NCBI RefSeq assembly: GCF_000024925.1
Contig: NC_013521.1
Span: 2,852,001-2,916,000, forward strand
Reading direction: 5' to 3'
DNA length: 64,000 nt
Source of the DNA: Sanguibacter keddieii DSM 10542
GTDB taxonomy: Bacteria > Actinomycetota > Actinomycetes > Actinomycetales > Cellulomonadaceae
Below the pieces are notes generated by a model. That model did not search any database and was not told where the DNA came from. It saw only the letters and a list, made by a program, of their open reading frames with translations. Both the position numbers and the translations under genes were made by a program. This document shows positions 10,276 through 22,023 of this stretch, in pieces; position 1 is the first letter of the stretch, and every line of letters begins with the position of its first letter.

Positions 10276-11373
10276 TCACGGGGCGCTCGGGGACTCCACC
10301 ACGATCGTGCCGTTGATGATGTTCTCGCGGAGCTCGTCGACCTTGTCCTTGAGCTCCTGCGGGACCTCGGAGTCGAACTCGTGGAACTCGGCGATGTCCA
10401 CGCCGCCGTTCTCGAGGGTGCCGACGTACGCCTCGGGCGAGAAGGCGCTCTCGGAGGCCGCCGTGATGACGTCCTCGACCGCGACGCTGATGTCCTTGAG
10501 GACCGAGGTCAGGATGACGTCGGCGAACTCGGGCTTCTCGAGCGCACCGTCCGAGTCGACCCAGATGACCGAGACGCCCTCGGCGTCCGAGGCCGCGGCC
10601 AGCGCGCCGGAACCGACCGGACCGGCGACCGGCATGATGATGTCAGCACCCTGGTCGATGAAGGTCTGCGTGAGCTGCTGGCCCTTCGACTGGTCCTCGA
10701 AGTCACCGGTGAAGGACCCGTTCTGGGCGTCCTTGTCCCAGCCGAGGACCGTGACGTCGGTGCCGTTGTCCTCGTTGTACTTCGCGACGCCGTCCACGAA
10801 GCCGTCCATGAAGATGGAGACGGTCGGGATCTGGATGCCGCCGAAGGTGGCGACCGTGCCGGTCTTGGTCATGCCCGCGGCGACGTAGCCACCGAGGTAC
10901 GCGGCCTCGGAGGTGTTGAAGCTCAGCGGCTTGACGTTGGGGAGCTCGATCGGGGCGCCGTCTGCGTCTGCGGCGGTCGAGTCGACGATCGCGAACTCGG
11001 TGTCCGGGTTGGCCTGCGCGGCGTCGCCGGTCGCGGTGCCGAGCAGGAAGCCGACCGTCACGACGATGTTGCAGTTGCTCGCGATGAGGTTGTCGATGTT
11101 CGGGGCGAAGTCCGCCTCGGTCTGTGACTCCTGGGTGGTGACCTCGATGCCGAGGGCGTCCTCGGCGGCGCTAAGGCCGTTGAAGCCGGACTCGTTGAAG
11201 GACTTGTCGTCGAAGCCGCCCGAGTCGGAGACCATGCAGGCCTTGAAGTCGGAGGACGCCTCGGTGGCGCCGCTGGCGCCGGTGGTCGCGTCGTCCTCGG
11301 GTGCGTCACCGCAGGCGGACAGGACCAGAGCAGCGGCGGCCGTGACGGCAGCGAGCTGAACAACTCTCTTCAC
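10276..11373 (-). CDS. BMP family nucleoside-binding lipoprotein
   Basis: The 365-residue protein starts at a GTG with an AGGAG site upstream and has a lipoprotein signal with lipobox LSAC at about residue 20. The mature part matches the BMP (PnrA/Med) family: SGGFDDKSFNESGF near the start, VTVGFLLG, and VDSDGALEKPEFADVILTS towards the end. It would capture nucleosides outside the membrane for the two permeases and ATPase that follow. The neighbouring cdd, deoA, add and deoC genes support nucleosides as the substrate. A conserved 12-base motif lies about 160 bases upstream. Confidence 0.93.
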   Translation of the reverse strand: MKRVVQLAAVTAAAALVLSACGDAPEDDATTGASGATEASSDFKACMVSDSGGFDDKSFNESGFNGLSAAEDALGIEVTTQESQTEADFAPNIDNLIASNCNIVVTVGFLLGTATGDAAQANPDTEFAIVDSTAADADGAPIELPNVKPLSFNTSEAAYLGGYVAAGMTKTGTVATFGGIQIPTVSIFMDGFVDGVAKYNEDNGTDVTVLGWDKDAQNGSFTGDFEDQSKGQQLTQTFIDQGADIIMPVAGPVGSGALAAASDAEGVSVIWVDSDGALEKPEFADVILTSVLKDISVAVEDVITAASESAFSPEAYVGTLENGGVDIAEFHEFDSEVPQELKDKVDELRENIINGTIVVESPSAP

Positions 11374-11526
11374 GTGGAACTCCTGGTGTTCTTGTCGAGG
11401 AGCCGTTCCGGACGGGGCCACCTGCGCGGGCGCCGTTGCAGCACGCAGGTGGGCCCGGACGACCCTTGGTGACACGCACACTAGTGGTCCGTCGGTTAAC
11501 AGGGTGTTACCGGAGGGTCACAGGGG

Positions 11527-11538
11527 CCCTTCGTTACC
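11527..11538 (-). promoter_or_regulatory. TTYGGTAACGAA motif upstream of the BMP lipoprotein gene
   Basis: On the minus strand TTTGGTAACGAA (closely, GGTAACGAA at 11538-11530) lies about 160 bases before the GTG. The same 9-mer, in a TTCGGTAACGAA context, lies 160-167 bases before the oppA start. A regulatory role is inferred from the shared sequence and distance. Confidence 0.4.
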
Positions 11539-11578
11539 AAACTGCAAAGGGACCGCATCTCGAGACTTCACCCGCGCT

Positions 11579-12784
11579 TCACCCGCGGCCGGTGACGGCG
11601 ACGCGGGCGAGCATCGCGACACCCAGGCCGATCGCGTCCTCGTCGACCTGCATGTCGCCCTGGTGGATGTCGTAGGTGTGCCCGCCCGGGGTGCGTGTGC
11701 CCAGCCGGACCATGGCCCCGGGGACCTTGGTGAGGTACCAGGCGAAGTCCTCCCCGCCCAGCGACTGCTCGGTGAGCAGCACCGACTGCGCGCCGATGGT
11801 CTCGCGGGCCGCGGCCTCGATGGCCGTGGTGCAGCGCTCGTCGTTCTCGACCGGCGGGACACCCCGCTGGTGCACCACCTCGACGTCGACGCCGTACGGT
11901 GCCACGACCTGCTCGACGGCGTCGTGGAGGACCTGGGCCGCGTGCTCCCAGGCCCGGACGTCGAGGCACCGGAGCGTGCCGCGGACCGTGCCGGTCGCCG
12001 GGATGGCGTTGTGCGCCTGGCCGGCGTTGACAGCCCCCCAGGTGAGGTTGACACCTGAGCGCGGGTCGAGGCGTCGTCCGAGGACGGCGGAGACCTGGGT
12101 GATGACCTGTCCGAGGGCGAAGACGACGTCGCCCGTGAGGTGCGGCCGCGAGGTGTGCCCGCCGCTCGAGGTGATGATGACCGTGACCTCGTCGGAGGCC
12201 GAGGTGATCGGGCCGATGCGCGAGCCGATGGTGCCGCGGTCCGTCTTGGGGTCGCAGTGGACGGCGTAGATCTCCTCGACGCCCTCGAGCACGCCCTGCT
12301 CCAGCAGGTCGAGCGCTCCCCCGGGCTGGACCTCCTCGGCCGGCTGGAACACGAGCCGGACGGGCCGGTCGAGCTCGCCGGCGTCGTGCAGCGCGGCGAG
12401 CACCAGGCCGGCGCCGAGGACCACGGTGGTGTGGACGTCGTGGCCACAGGCGTGGGCGACGCCGTGCACGGTCGAGGCGAAGGGCAGGCCCGTGGTCTCG
12501 ACGAGGGGCAGGGCGTCGATGTCGGCGCGCAGCGCGAGGCGGCGCCGTCCGCTCTCCGCGGGGGTCGGACCGATGTCGCAGGTGAGCCCGGTGCCGGCGA
12601 GCAGGCGCGGCTCCAGCCCGGCCGCCCGCAGCCGCTCGGCGACCAGCGCCGTGGTCCGGGTCTCGGTGCGCGCCACCTCGGGGTGCGCGTGGATGTCCCG
12701 GCGGATCGCGACGAGCTCGTCGTGGAGCCCTCCCACGAGGGCGGCGATGCGGTCGGCGGAGGCGACGTTCCCAGAGGTGCTCAC
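11579..12784 (-). CDS. M20 family amidohydrolase
   Basis: A 401-residue zinc amidohydrolase of the M20D group (hippurate or N-acyl-amino-acid hydrolase-like). DIHAHPE opens the fold, ACGHDVHTT gives metal ligands, FQPAEE provides the catalytic base and bridging Glu, and AVHCD and NAIPATGTVRGTLR mark the dimerisation domain boundaries. The exact substrate cannot be read from sequence. The GTG lacks a ribosome site but has TAACCT six bases upstream, so a leaderless message is likely. It stands alone between the BMP operon promoter and a small membrane gene. Confidence 0.88.
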   Translation of the reverse strand: MSTSGNVASADRIAALVGGLHDELVAIRRDIHAHPEVARTETRTTALVAERLRAAGLEPRLLAGTGLTCDIGPTPAESGRRRLALRADIDALPLVETTGLPFASTVHGVAHACGHDVHTTVVLGAGLVLAALHDAGELDRPVRLVFQPAEEVQPGGALDLLEQGVLEGVEEIYAVHCDPKTDRGTIGSRIGPITSASDEVTVIITSSGGHTSRPHLTGDVVFALGQVITQVSAVLGRRLDPRSGVNLTWGAVNAGQAHNAIPATGTVRGTLRCLDVRAWEHAAQVLHDAVEQVVAPYGVDVEVVHQRGVPPVENDERCTTAIEAAARETIGAQSVLLTEQSLGGEDFAWYLTKVPGAMVRLGTRTPGGHTYDIHQGDMQVDEDAIGLGVAMLARVAVTGRG

Positions 12785-12790
12785 CGGTCG

Positions 12791-12796
12791 AGGTTA
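12791..12796 (-). promoter_or_regulatory. -10 box of leaderless M20 amidohydrolase promoter
   Basis: TAACCT on the minus strand is followed by six bases and the GTG start codon at 12784, with no ribosome-binding sequence between them. Confidence 0.55.
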
Positions 12797-12867
12797 TCCC
12801 TGACCACGCCCCCGGCCACCGGAGCGACCGCTCTGCGGTCGGTGGGGCACACCCGGCGCACGGTGGG

Positions 12868-13488
12868 CTACCCCTCGGCCTTCGCCTCCGCGGTCAGGAA
12901 GCAGCTGGACGTGACCCTGATCCCGAATCGGTCCCCTGCCACTGCCGAGACATTCCCGCCCCTGTCGGACGTCATGTCGGCGTACTGGACGCCCGTGCCG
13001 TCGACGAACCTGGAGGTCTCGGCAAAGCCGTGCTGGGCCGCGACCTCCTCGACGATCTCGAGCGCCCGCTCGCCCTGGTCGCCTCCACCGGGGAGCGCGC
13101 CTCGCGAGCGCGCTCCCTCAGACAGGGCTCCGGGGATCTCGCTCTCCGGCGGCGTGCACCCGGCTGCACCCCTGCGCACCTCGTCGTGAATCCAGTCGAC
13201 AGGACCGAGCTCCACCTCCAGGGCCGTACGGATGTCACCGAGCACCATGGCCGAGGTCCCCTGCTCCTCCTCGAACGACGGGAGACCCATGAGGACACGA
13301 CGCGCATCGACCACCTCGTCGTCCGAGGGCAGTCCAGCCATACTCCTGTCAGGGACCAGCACCGTCCAGATCAGCGCTCCGGCGACGAGGAGCGCGCACC
13401 CGAGCAGCACCAGGACCAGCCCAGGCCCTCCCCGTGCACGGTCCCTGGCACCGGTGCGCACCTCGACCGACCTCGTCTGCCCGGTCAC
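12868..13488 (-). CDS. Single-pass membrane protein, unknown function
   Basis: A 206-residue protein with a short basic N terminus (about 20 residues) and one hydrophobic helix at about residues 24-46 (LVLVLLGCALLVAGALIWTV). The extracytoplasmic domain of about 160 residues contains two cysteines. It looks like small secreted actinobacterial domains of the LppA type, but this is only a resemblance. The GTG start overlaps the stop of the guanylyltransferase gene by four bases, so it is expressed with it. A role at the cell envelope is inference. Confidence 0.6.
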   Translation of the reverse strand: MTGQTRSVEVRTGARDRARGGPGLVLVLLGCALLVAGALIWTVLVPDRSMAGLPSDDEVVDARRVLMGLPSFEEEQGTSAMVLGDIRTALEVELGPVDWIHDEVRRGAAGCTPPESEIPGALSEGARSRGALPGGGDQGERALEIVEEVAAQHGFAETSRFVDGTGVQYADMTSDRGGNVSAVAGDRFGIRVTSSCFLTAEAKAEG

Positions 13489-14630
13489 AGCAGCTCGTCG
13501 AGGCCGCGCTCTCGGAGCTCGGTGACGATGTCCTTGACCTGCTGCGCGCGGGCGCGGGTGGTGACGAGGATGGCGTCGGGGGTGTCGACCACCACGACGT
13601 CGTCGAGGCCGAGCACGGTCACGACGCGCTTGCCGCCCGGGACGACGACCGAGCCGGCGCTCTGCACGCGGACCACCAGGCCGGGGTCGCCGAGCACCTT
13701 GGAGCCGGAGCCGTCCTCGGAGGGCAGGAGCGCGGCGAGGGAGTTGAAGTCGCCGACGTCGTCCCAGCCGAAGGTGCCGGGGACCACGACGACCCCGCCC
13801 TGCGCTGCGACGGGCTCGGCGACGGCGTGGTCGATGGCGATCTTCTCGAGGGCGGGCCACACCCGGGCGACGACCTCGTCGCGCTCCGGGGTGTCCCAGG
13901 CGCGCGCGATGGTGCGCAGGCCGTCGTGCAGCTCGGGGCGCTGCTCGGCGAGGTGACCGAGGAGGACCGAGGCGCGCGTGATGAACATGCCCGCGTTCCA
14001 GCGGTACTCCCCCGTCGCGAGGTACCGCTGGGCGGTGAGGGCGTCGGGCTTCTCGGTGAAGCCGAGGACGTGGCGGGCGCTCGGCGCACCGGCCAGGCCG
14101 AGCGGCTGCCCGCCGTGGATGTACCCGAAGGCCGTCGACGGCCGGGACGCCGCGATGCCGATGGTGACGACGTAGCCCTCCTCGGCCGCGGCGATCCCCT
14201 CGCGGACCGCCTGCTCGAAGGCGTCGCGCCCGGCGATCACCTGGTCGGCGGCGAAGGACCCGAGGACGACGTCACCGTGGCGCTCCTGCAGCACGGCGGC
14301 GGCGAGACCGATGGCGGCCATCGAGTCGCGCGGGGACGTCTCGGTGAGGATGTTCTCGGCCGGCAGGTCGGGGAGCTGCGCGGCGATCTTCGGCGCGTGC
14401 GCCGTGCCCGTGACGACCACGACGCCGTCGGGCACCGTCAGCGGCGAGACCCTGTCGACCGTCGCCTGGATGAGCGACCGCCCCGACCCGGTGAGGTCGT
14501 GCAGGAACTTGGGCTCGTCCGCCCGCGACAGCGGCCAGAGCCGGGTGCCCGCGCCGCCGGCAGGGATCACGGCGTAGAACGGGGTGCTCGGCTGGTCCGG
14601 ACGGGCAGGCTGCGGCGACGAGGAGGACAT
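13485..14630 (-). CDS. manC: Mannose-1-phosphate guanylyltransferase
   Basis: A 381-residue nucleotidyltransferase with the signature IPAGGAGTRLWPLSR near residue 20, the metal/sugar segment SFAADQVI, TEKPD and WNAGMF. It makes GDP-mannose from mannose 1-phosphate and GTP for glycan, mannolipid and glycosylation pathways. It lacks the C-terminal isomerase domain of bifunctional ManC proteins, so it is the short monofunctional form. The ATG at 14630 has TATGCT six bases upstream and no ribosome site, pointing to a leaderless message. Confidence 0.92.
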   Translation of the reverse strand: MSSSSPQPARPDQPSTPFYAVIPAGGAGTRLWPLSRADEPKFLHDLTGSGRSLIQATVDRVSPLTVPDGVVVVTGTAHAPKIAAQLPDLPAENILTETSPRDSMAAIGLAAAVLQERHGDVVLGSFAADQVIAGRDAFEQAVREGIAAAEEGYVVTIGIAASRPSTAFGYIHGGQPLGLAGAPSARHVLGFTEKPDALTAQRYLATGEYRWNAGMFITRASVLLGHLAEQRPELHDGLRTIARAWDTPERDEVVARVWPALEKIAIDHAVAEPVAAQGGVVVVPGTFGWDDVGDFNSLAALLPSEDGSGSKVLGDPGLVVRVQSAGSVVVPGGKRVVTVLGLDDVVVVDTPDAILVTTRARAQQVKDIVTELRERGLDELL

Positions 14631-14636
14631 GGACCG

Positions 14637-14642
14637 AGCATA
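14637..14642 (-). promoter_or_regulatory. -10 box of leaderless manC promoter
   Basis: TATGCT on the minus strand is six bases before the ATG at 14630. No ribosome-binding sequence is visible in between. Confidence 0.6.
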
Positions 14643-14985
14643 GTGACCCGCGTCGCAGCCACGTCCCTGCCCGACGCCGCCCCGGGACGAGCACCGACCT
14701 CCTGGTTGACGCCAGCCCCGCGACGCACGAGGCGGCCAGGAGACCTCGATCTCCGCAGAACTGCCCCGCAGCACCGCGCCGCGCGTCCCAGAGGACGAGA
14801 CGAGAGAGAGATAGATCACATTCGGACCGCCATCGCGTCGCGAGAGGGCCGGTTCGACAGCACCACCACAGTTCGTTCACTAGAGTGATGTGGGACAGAC
14901 GGTGCCGGGTAAGGATGCTCGGTTCCACAACGGGAGCCCCGGACTCGCCAGTTCCGCCCCCCTGACTCGCCACAGGAGGCGCTCA
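14643..14985. other. Intergenic region between manC and sdhC
   Basis: This gap holds divergent signals: the manC -10 box at its left end and a candidate plus-strand -10 box TAGAGT at 14881-14886. From there a leader of about 95 bases would precede sdhC, which has AGGAGG at 14974-14979. I see no convincing gene and no riboswitch-like structure in it. Confidence 0.5.
14881..14886 (+). promoter_or_regulatory. Candidate -10 box of the sdhCDAB promoter
   Basis: TAGAGT lies about 100 bases before the sdhC start. A good -35 box at 16-18 bases was not found; TTCGAC at 14853-14858 is too far away. Confidence 0.35.
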
Positions 14986-15366
14986 GTGCCCAGTGCACCT
15001 GCCGGCACGTTGTACCGCGGCCGCGAAGGCATGTGGTCGTGGGTCGCGCATCGCGTGACCGGCGTGCTGATCTTCTTCTTCCTGCTCGTCCACGTCCTCG
15101 ACACGGCGCTCGTCCGTGTGTCCCCCGAGGCGTACAACGCCGTCATCGGCACGTACCAGACGCCCATCATGGGCCTCGGCGAGGCGGGCCTCGTGGCCGC
15201 CATCGTCTTCCACGCCTTCAACGGTATCCGCATCATCCTGGTCGACTTCTGGGCCAAGGGTCCTAGGTACCAGCGCGTCATGCTCTGGGTCGTCATCGGC
15301 CTCTTCGTCGTGACCATGGCCGGATTCCTGCCGCGTCACCTCATGCACGTCTTCGGGGGGAACTGA
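14986..15366 (+). CDS. sdhC: Succinate dehydrogenase cytochrome b556 subunit
   Basis: A 126-residue membrane anchor with three helices. HRVTGVLIFFFLLVHVLDT carries the Ser/Arg-type quinone region and a histidine that can ligate heme. It anchors SdhAB and passes electrons to menaquinone. The GTG start was chosen because AGGAGG precedes it by six bases. An upstream in-frame GTG at 14890 has no ribosome site and lies next to the -10 box. The stop overlaps the sdhD start. Confidence 0.92.
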   Translation: MPSAPAGTLYRGREGMWSWVAHRVTGVLIFFFLLVHVLDTALVRVSPEAYNAVIGTYQTPIMGLGEAGLVAAIVFHAFNGIRIILVDFWAKGPRYQRVMLWVVIGLFVVTMAGFLPRHLMHVFGGN

Positions 15367-15821
15367 TGACCGCCACTGCCCCGACCATCGCGGACCCGCG
15401 CGAGCCCTACAAGCGCCTGCGGACCACCCGGTCCAACTTCGAGCTCTACGGCTGGGTCTTCATGCGTGCCTCCGGCGTGATCCTGCTCGTCCTCATCTTC
15501 GGCCACCTGTTCGTCAACCTCATGGTCGGCGACGGCGTCAACGCGATCGACTTCGCGTTCGTCGGCGGCAAGTGGGCCTCGCCGTTCTGGCAGATCTGGG
15601 ACCTGCTCATGCTGTGGCTCGGGATGATGCACGGCACCAACGGTGTGCGCACCATCGTCAACGACTACGCCGAGCGCCCCCTCGTCCGGCTGTGGCTCAA
15701 GGTCGCGCTCTACACGGCCTTCGTGGCGGTCACCGTGCTCGGCACGCTCGTGATCTTCACCTTCGACCCGTGCCCGGTCGACGCCCCCGCCGAGCTGCTC
15801 GCGTCGTTCTGCTCCGCGTAG
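15366..15821 (+). CDS. sdhD: Succinate dehydrogenase hydrophobic membrane anchor subunit
   Basis: A 151-residue protein with three membrane helices. FGHLFVNL and [15 protein letters not shown] carry the conserved histidines and the quinone-side residues of actinobacterial SdhD. It forms the second anchor of complex II. The ATG shares one base with the sdhC stop (TGATG), so the two anchors are translationally coupled. A 70-base gap separates it from sdhA. Confidence 0.92.
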   Translation: MTATAPTIADPREPYKRLRTTRSNFELYGWVFMRASGVILLVLIFGHLFVNLMVGDGVNAIDFAFVGGKWASPFWQIWDLLMLWLGMMHGTNGVRTIVNDYAERPLVRLWLKVALYTAFVAVTVLGTLVIFTFDPCPVDAPAELLASFCSA

Positions 15822-15891
15822 CCCCCCTCTGCGCAGCTACCCACAGACACTGACACACACCTCAACTCGCCTCGAGGAGGCATCGACCCCG

Positions 15892-17730
15892 ATGCAGACC
15901 CATCAGTACGACGTCGTGATCGTCGGCGCCGGCGGCGCAGGCATGCGCGCGGCCCTGGAGGCGTCCGGCGAAGTCCGCACCGCCGTGATCTCCAAGCTCT
16001 ACCCCACGCGCTCCCACACCGGCGCGGCGCAGGGCGGCATGTGCGCCGCCCTCGCCAACGTCGAGGAGGACAACTGGGAGTGGCACACCTTCGACACGGT
16101 CAAGGGTGGTGACTACCTGGTCGACCAGGACGCCGCCGAGATCATGGCGAAGGAGGCCATCGACGCGGTCCTCGACCTCGAGCGCATGGGCCTGCCCTTC
16201 AACCGCACCCCCGAGGGCAAGATCGACCAGCGCCGCTTCGGCGGGCACACCCGCAACCACGGCGAGGCCGCCGTCCGCCGCTCGTGCTACGCCGCGGACC
16301 GCACCGGTCACATGATCCTGCAGACGCTCTACCAGAACTGCGTCAAGCAGGACGTGGAGTTCTTCAACGAGTTCTACGTCCTCGACCTCATCGTCGACCA
16401 CGACCTCTCCGAGGGGCACGTCCCCGACGGCGAGGAGGTCAACGCGACCGGTGTCGTCGCCTACGACCTCGCCACCGGCGAGATCCACGTCTTCCAGGCC
16501 AAGGCGATCATCTTCGCGACCGGCGGCGCCGGCAAGATCTACAAGACGACCTCGAACGCCCACACCCTCACCGGTGACGGCATGGCGCTCGCGCTGCGCC
16601 GCGGCTTCCCGCTCGAGGACATGGAGTTCTTCCAGTTCCACCCGACAGGCCTCGCCGGCCTCGGCATCCTCCTCTCGGAGGCGGCCCGCGGCGAGGGCGG
16701 GATCCTGCGCAACGGCGACGGCGAGCGCTTCATGGAGCGCTACGCCCCAACCATCAAGGACCTCGCCCCGCGCGACATCGTCGCCCGGTCGATGGCCAAC
16801 GAGGTCCGCGAGGGCCGCGGAGCCGGGCCGAACAAGGACTACGTCCTCCTCGACCTCACGCACCTCGAGCCGGCTCACATCGACGCCAAGCTCCCGGACA
16901 TCACCGAGTTCGCACGCACCTACCTCGGCATCGAGCCCTACACCGAGCCCGTGCCGGTCTACCCGACCGCGCACTACGCGATGGGTGGCATCCCCACCAA
17001 CGTCGACGCCGAGGTGCTGCGCAACAACACCGACGTCGTCCGCGGCCTCTACGCCGCCGGCGAGGTCGCCTGCGTGTCCGTCCACGGCTCCAACCGTCTC
17101 GGCACCAACTCGCTCCTCGACATCAACGTCTTCGGCAAGCGCGCCGGCCGTACCGCCGCCGCGTACGCCAAGACCGCGACCTTCCGGGACCTCCCCGAGG
17201 ACGCCGCGGACTCCGTGATCGCGACGCTCGACGAGATGCGTGGCCGTCCCGACGGCGAGCGGGTCTCCGACATCCGTCGTGAGCTGCAGGAGACCATGGA
17301 CGCCAACGCCCAGGTGTTCCGCACCGAGGAGTCGCTGCGCACCTGCCTCGCGGACATCCGCACGCTGCAGGACCGCTACAAGAACGTCTCGGTCCAGGAC
17401 AAGGGTCGGCTGTTCAACACGGACCTGCTCGAGGCCCTCGAGCTCGGGTTCCTCCTCGACATCGCCGAGGTCGTCGTCATCGGCGCCCTCAACCGCAAGG
17501 AGTCTCGCGGCGGTCACTTCCGCGAGGACTTCCCCGACCGCGACGACGAGAAGTTCATGCTCCACACGATGGCGTACCGGCGCCCGCTCGACGACTCGGC
17601 CACGGTCGAGAGCGTCGACGGCACCGAGGGCGTCTTCTCCGAGCAGAGCGTCTTCGACACCTACAAGGTCATGCTCGGCGGCAAGTCCGTCGTGCAGACC
17701 CGGTACGAGCCCATGGAGCGTAAGTACTGA
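15892..17730 (+). CDS. sdhA: Succinate dehydrogenase flavoprotein subunit
   Basis: The 612-residue protein has the FAD-binding GAGGAG motif at residues 12-17 and the covalent FAD site [10 protein letters not shown] with His42. HPTGL and RGEGG line the succinate pocket, and [10 protein letters not shown] is the second FAD contact. It oxidises succinate to fumarate on the cytoplasmic face of complex II. GAGGAGG lies at the right distance from the ATG. Codon use and length are ordinary, and the stop overlaps the sdhB start. Confidence 0.98.
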   Translation: MQTHQYDVVIVGAGGAGMRAALEASGEVRTAVISKLYPTRSHTGAAQGGMCAALANVEEDNWEWHTFDTVKGGDYLVDQDAAEIMAKEAIDAVLDLERMGLPFNRTPEGKIDQRRFGGHTRNHGEAAVRRSCYAADRTGHMILQTLYQNCVKQDVEFFNEFYVLDLIVDHDLSEGHVPDGEEVNATGVVAYDLATGEIHVFQAKAIIFATGGAGKIYKTTSNAHTLTGDGMALALRRGFPLEDMEFFQFHPTGLAGLGILLSEAARGEGGILRNGDGERFMERYAPTIKDLAPRDIVARSMANEVREGRGAGPNKDYVLLDLTHLEPAHIDAKLPDITEFARTYLGIEPYTEPVPVYPTAHYAMGGIPTNVDAEVLRNNTDVVRGLYAAGEVACVSVHGSNRLGTNSLLDINVFGKRAGRTAAAYAKTATFRDLPEDAADSVIATLDEMRGRPDGERVSDIRRELQETMDANAQVFRTEESLRTCLADIRTLQDRYKNVSVQDKGRLFNTDLLEALELGFLLDIAEVVVIGALNRKESRGGHFREDFPDRDDEKFMLHTMAYRRPLDDSATVESVDGTEGVFSEQSVFDTYKVMLGGKSVVQTRYEPMERKY

Positions 17731-18494
17731 TGACTGCCACCATCGACGAGGCCCCGGCCTCCTCCGTCCCCGAGATCCCCAGCTTCGAGGTCACCCTCAA
17801 GGTCCGCCGCTACTCCCCCGAGTCGGCGCACGGCGACGAGGCGTACTGGGACGAGTTCACCGTCACCGCGCACGGTACCGACCGCGTCCTCGACGCCCTC
17901 CACAAGATCAAGTGGGAGCACGACGGCTCCGTCACCTTCCGGCGCTCCTGCGCGCACGGCATCTGCGGATCTGACGCCATGCGCATCAACGGCCGCAACC
18001 GCCTGGCGTGCAAGACGCTCCTCAAGGACGTCAACCCCGACAAGCCCATCATCGTCGAGCCCATCAAGGGCCTCCCGGTGATCAAGGACCTCGTGGTCGA
18101 CATGGAGCCGTTCTTCGCCTCCTACCGCGAGATCATGCCGTTCCTCGTCACCACCGGGAACCAGCCCTCGGGCGAGCGCCTGCAGTCGGCCGAGCAGCGC
18201 GAGCGCTTCGACGACACCACCAAGTGCATCCTCTGCGCCGCGTGCACGTCGTCCTGCCCCGTGTTCTGGACCGACGGTCAGTACTTCGGCCCCGCGGCCA
18301 TCGTCAACGCGCACCGCTTCATCTTCGACTCCCGCGACGAGGGAGCCGAGCAGCGCCTCGAGATCCTCAACGACAAGGAAGGCGTGTGGCGCTGCCGCAC
18401 CACCTTCAACTGCTCCGAGGCCTGCCCTCGCGGCATCGAGGTCACCAAGGCCATCCAGGAGGTCAAGCGGGCGATGATCACCCGCGCCTTCTAG
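17730..18494 (+). CDS. sdhB: Succinate dehydrogenase iron-sulfur subunit
   Basis: The 254-residue protein carries the [2Fe-2S] cysteines in RRSCAHGICGSDAM and the following Cys of LACKTL. The C-terminal ferredoxin domain has CILCAACTSSCP and CSEACPRGIEV for the [4Fe-4S] and [3Fe-4S] clusters. It relays electrons from SdhA to the quinone site. The ATG shares its first base with the sdhA stop. It is the last gene of sdhCDAB and is followed by a strong terminator. Confidence 0.98.
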   Translation: MTATIDEAPASSVPEIPSFEVTLKVRRYSPESAHGDEAYWDEFTVTAHGTDRVLDALHKIKWEHDGSVTFRRSCAHGICGSDAMRINGRNRLACKTLLKDVNPDKPIIVEPIKGLPVIKDLVVDMEPFFASYREIMPFLVTTGNQPSGERLQSAEQRERFDDTTKCILCAACTSSCPVFWTDGQYFGPAAIVNAHRFIFDSRDEGAEQRLEILNDKEGVWRCRTTFNCSEACPRGIEVTKAIQEVKRAMITRAF

Positions 18495-18526
18495 TCCACG
18501 GCGCCCCGGCGCGGAGGACACGACGC

Positions 18527-18563
18527 AGAAGAGGTCGGCACCCCTGGGGTGCCGACCTCTTCT
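18527..18563. terminator. Bidirectional terminator between sdhB and the YihY gene
   Basis: An 18-base perfect inverted repeat (18527-18544 with 18546-18563) meets at a single central base, so the real loop is about five bases. The outer ends AGAAGAGG and CCTCTTCT give T-rich tracts on both strands. It separates convergent genes. Confidence 0.85.
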
Positions 18564-18591
18564 ACGTCTGCGGGGCCCGCTCCTGCCGCGC

Positions 18592-19818
18592 TCAGCCTCG
18601 ACGGCGCCCGAGGAGATAGCCGCCGACGCCTGCGGCAGCGAGGGTCAGCAGACGGCGTCCGACCGTCACCGACGCGACCTGGACCTCGGCCCGCCGCCCC
18701 TCGGCAGCCGTCACCGGGTCTGCCTCGCCGGACCGCGCACGCTCGATGGCCTGCTCCGCCGCCTCGACGTCCGAGACCTTCTCGAGCAGCTCCAGCGGCA
18801 GGTCCGCGCTGATGGCAGCAGCAGTCAGCAGGATCCGTGCCGACAGGTTGATCCAGATGAGGAGGGTGATGATCGCCGCGAAAGAGGTGAGGACCGGGTT
18901 GGTGCTCGCGCTGCTCGCCACCACGGAGGTCCCCAGGAACCGGATGACCCCGAAGCCCACCGCGGCGACCACAGCGCCCAGGAGCAGGTCGCGACGTGCG
19001 GGGTGCACGGCAGACAGCAGGCGCACGATGAGCACGAAGGTGCCGACGTCCACGAGGAAGGCGACCAGGAGCCCGAGCACGGGCAGCAGGTAGCGACCCG
19101 TGCCCTCGAGGCCGAGGAGGTCGAGGAGCCAGCTGCTCACCGAGCCCACCACGATGCCGATCACGGCGGAGGCCAGGACCGCCAGCCCGATCACCACGAA
19201 GCCGCCCAGCTGACGCACCTTGACGAGCACCGGGTTGCCGACGCCCGGGGGGAGCCCGAACATCGCACGGACGGCCACCTGGACGGCTCCCATGCAGGAG
19301 ATCGCCGAGACCAGCAGCACCACGACCGACACGATGCTCGCGACGCTCAGCGAGGTCGAGGTGACGAGCTCCTGGGGATCGATCAAGCCGGTCGTGGAGT
19401 CCCCGGAGACCGTCTGCAGCATGCCGGGCAGCGCGGTGTTGACCGAGTCGATCACCGAGTCGAGCAGCTCGTCGTTGTTCCCGAGGAAGCGCATGAACAC
19501 CGTGAAGCCGATGGTCAGCCCGGCGAACACCGAGAAGATCGCCGAGTAGGCGATGCCACCGCACAGCAGGGCGCCGTTGACCTGCCCGTAGCGGGTGAGC
19601 GCCCGCGCCAGCCGGGTGGTCTTCCACCAGGCGAGGAGCGCCTGGACGCGCTGCGCCAGGCTCGGGCTCTCCACGGGTGCCTCGGTGCCGTCGTCGGCCT
19701 TCTCGGTGCTCCTGCGCACGTCCTGCTCGTCGTGCGTGTCTGCCGCGAGGTCCTGGTCCTGCGTCTCTGCCGTCGCGACCTCACCCGGTCGCCTGCTGTC
19801 CTTCGAGGTGGTGGTCAC
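18592..19818 (-). CDS. YihY/BrkB family membrane protein
   Basis: A 408-residue protein with an acidic cytoplasmic N terminus of about 65 residues, then six or more membrane helices of the YihY/virulence-factor-BrkB fold (GGIAYSAIFSVFAGLTIGF; NPVLTSFAAIITLLIWINLS). A further hydrophobic segment and a basic tail end the protein. Some members were once called RNase BN in error, and the true function is unknown. The GTG has TAGGCT six bases upstream and no ribosome site, suggesting a leaderless message. Confidence 0.9.
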   Translation of the reverse strand: MTTTSKDSRRPGEVATAETQDQDLAADTHDEQDVRRSTEKADDGTEAPVESPSLAQRVQALLAWWKTTRLARALTRYGQVNGALLCGGIAYSAIFSVFAGLTIGFTVFMRFLGNNDELLDSVIDSVNTALPGMLQTVSGDSTTGLIDPQELVTSTSLSVASIVSVVVLLVSAISCMGAVQVAVRAMFGLPPGVGNPVLVKVRQLGGFVVIGLAVLASAVIGIVVGSVSSWLLDLLGLEGTGRYLLPVLGLLVAFLVDVGTFVLIVRLLSAVHPARRDLLLGAVVAAVGFGVIRFLGTSVVASSASTNPVLTSFAAIITLLIWINLSARILLTAAAISADLPLELLEKVSDVEAAEQAIERARSGEADPVTAAEGRRAEVQVASVTVGRRLLTLAAAGVGGYLLGRRRG

Positions 19819-19824
19819 CGGACG

Positions 19825-19830
19825 AGCCTA
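19825..19830 (-). promoter_or_regulatory. -10 box of leaderless yihY-type gene
   Basis: TAGGCT on the minus strand lies six bases before the GTG at 19818, without a ribosome-binding sequence. Confidence 0.6.
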
Positions 19831-19908
19831 TGAGGTCGGCCGCGACGTGGCATCCGGGGACGGTTGCCGCGGGCGGGCGCTACGCAGCGGTGGGCCTGCT
19901 CGTCCGGC

Positions 19909-22021
<2,113 letters not shown>

Positions 22022-22023
22022 GC

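Noticed and set aside
11374-11481. Longer BMP lipoprotein starting at 11481
   Set aside because: It would put 36 non-hydrophobic residues before the signal peptide and bury the AGGAG site inside the gene.
14890-14985. Longer N terminus for SdhC starting at GTG 14890
   Set aside because: No ribosome site precedes it and it lies four bases from the likely -10 box. The GTG at 14986 has AGGAGG at ideal spacing and gives the family's usual start.
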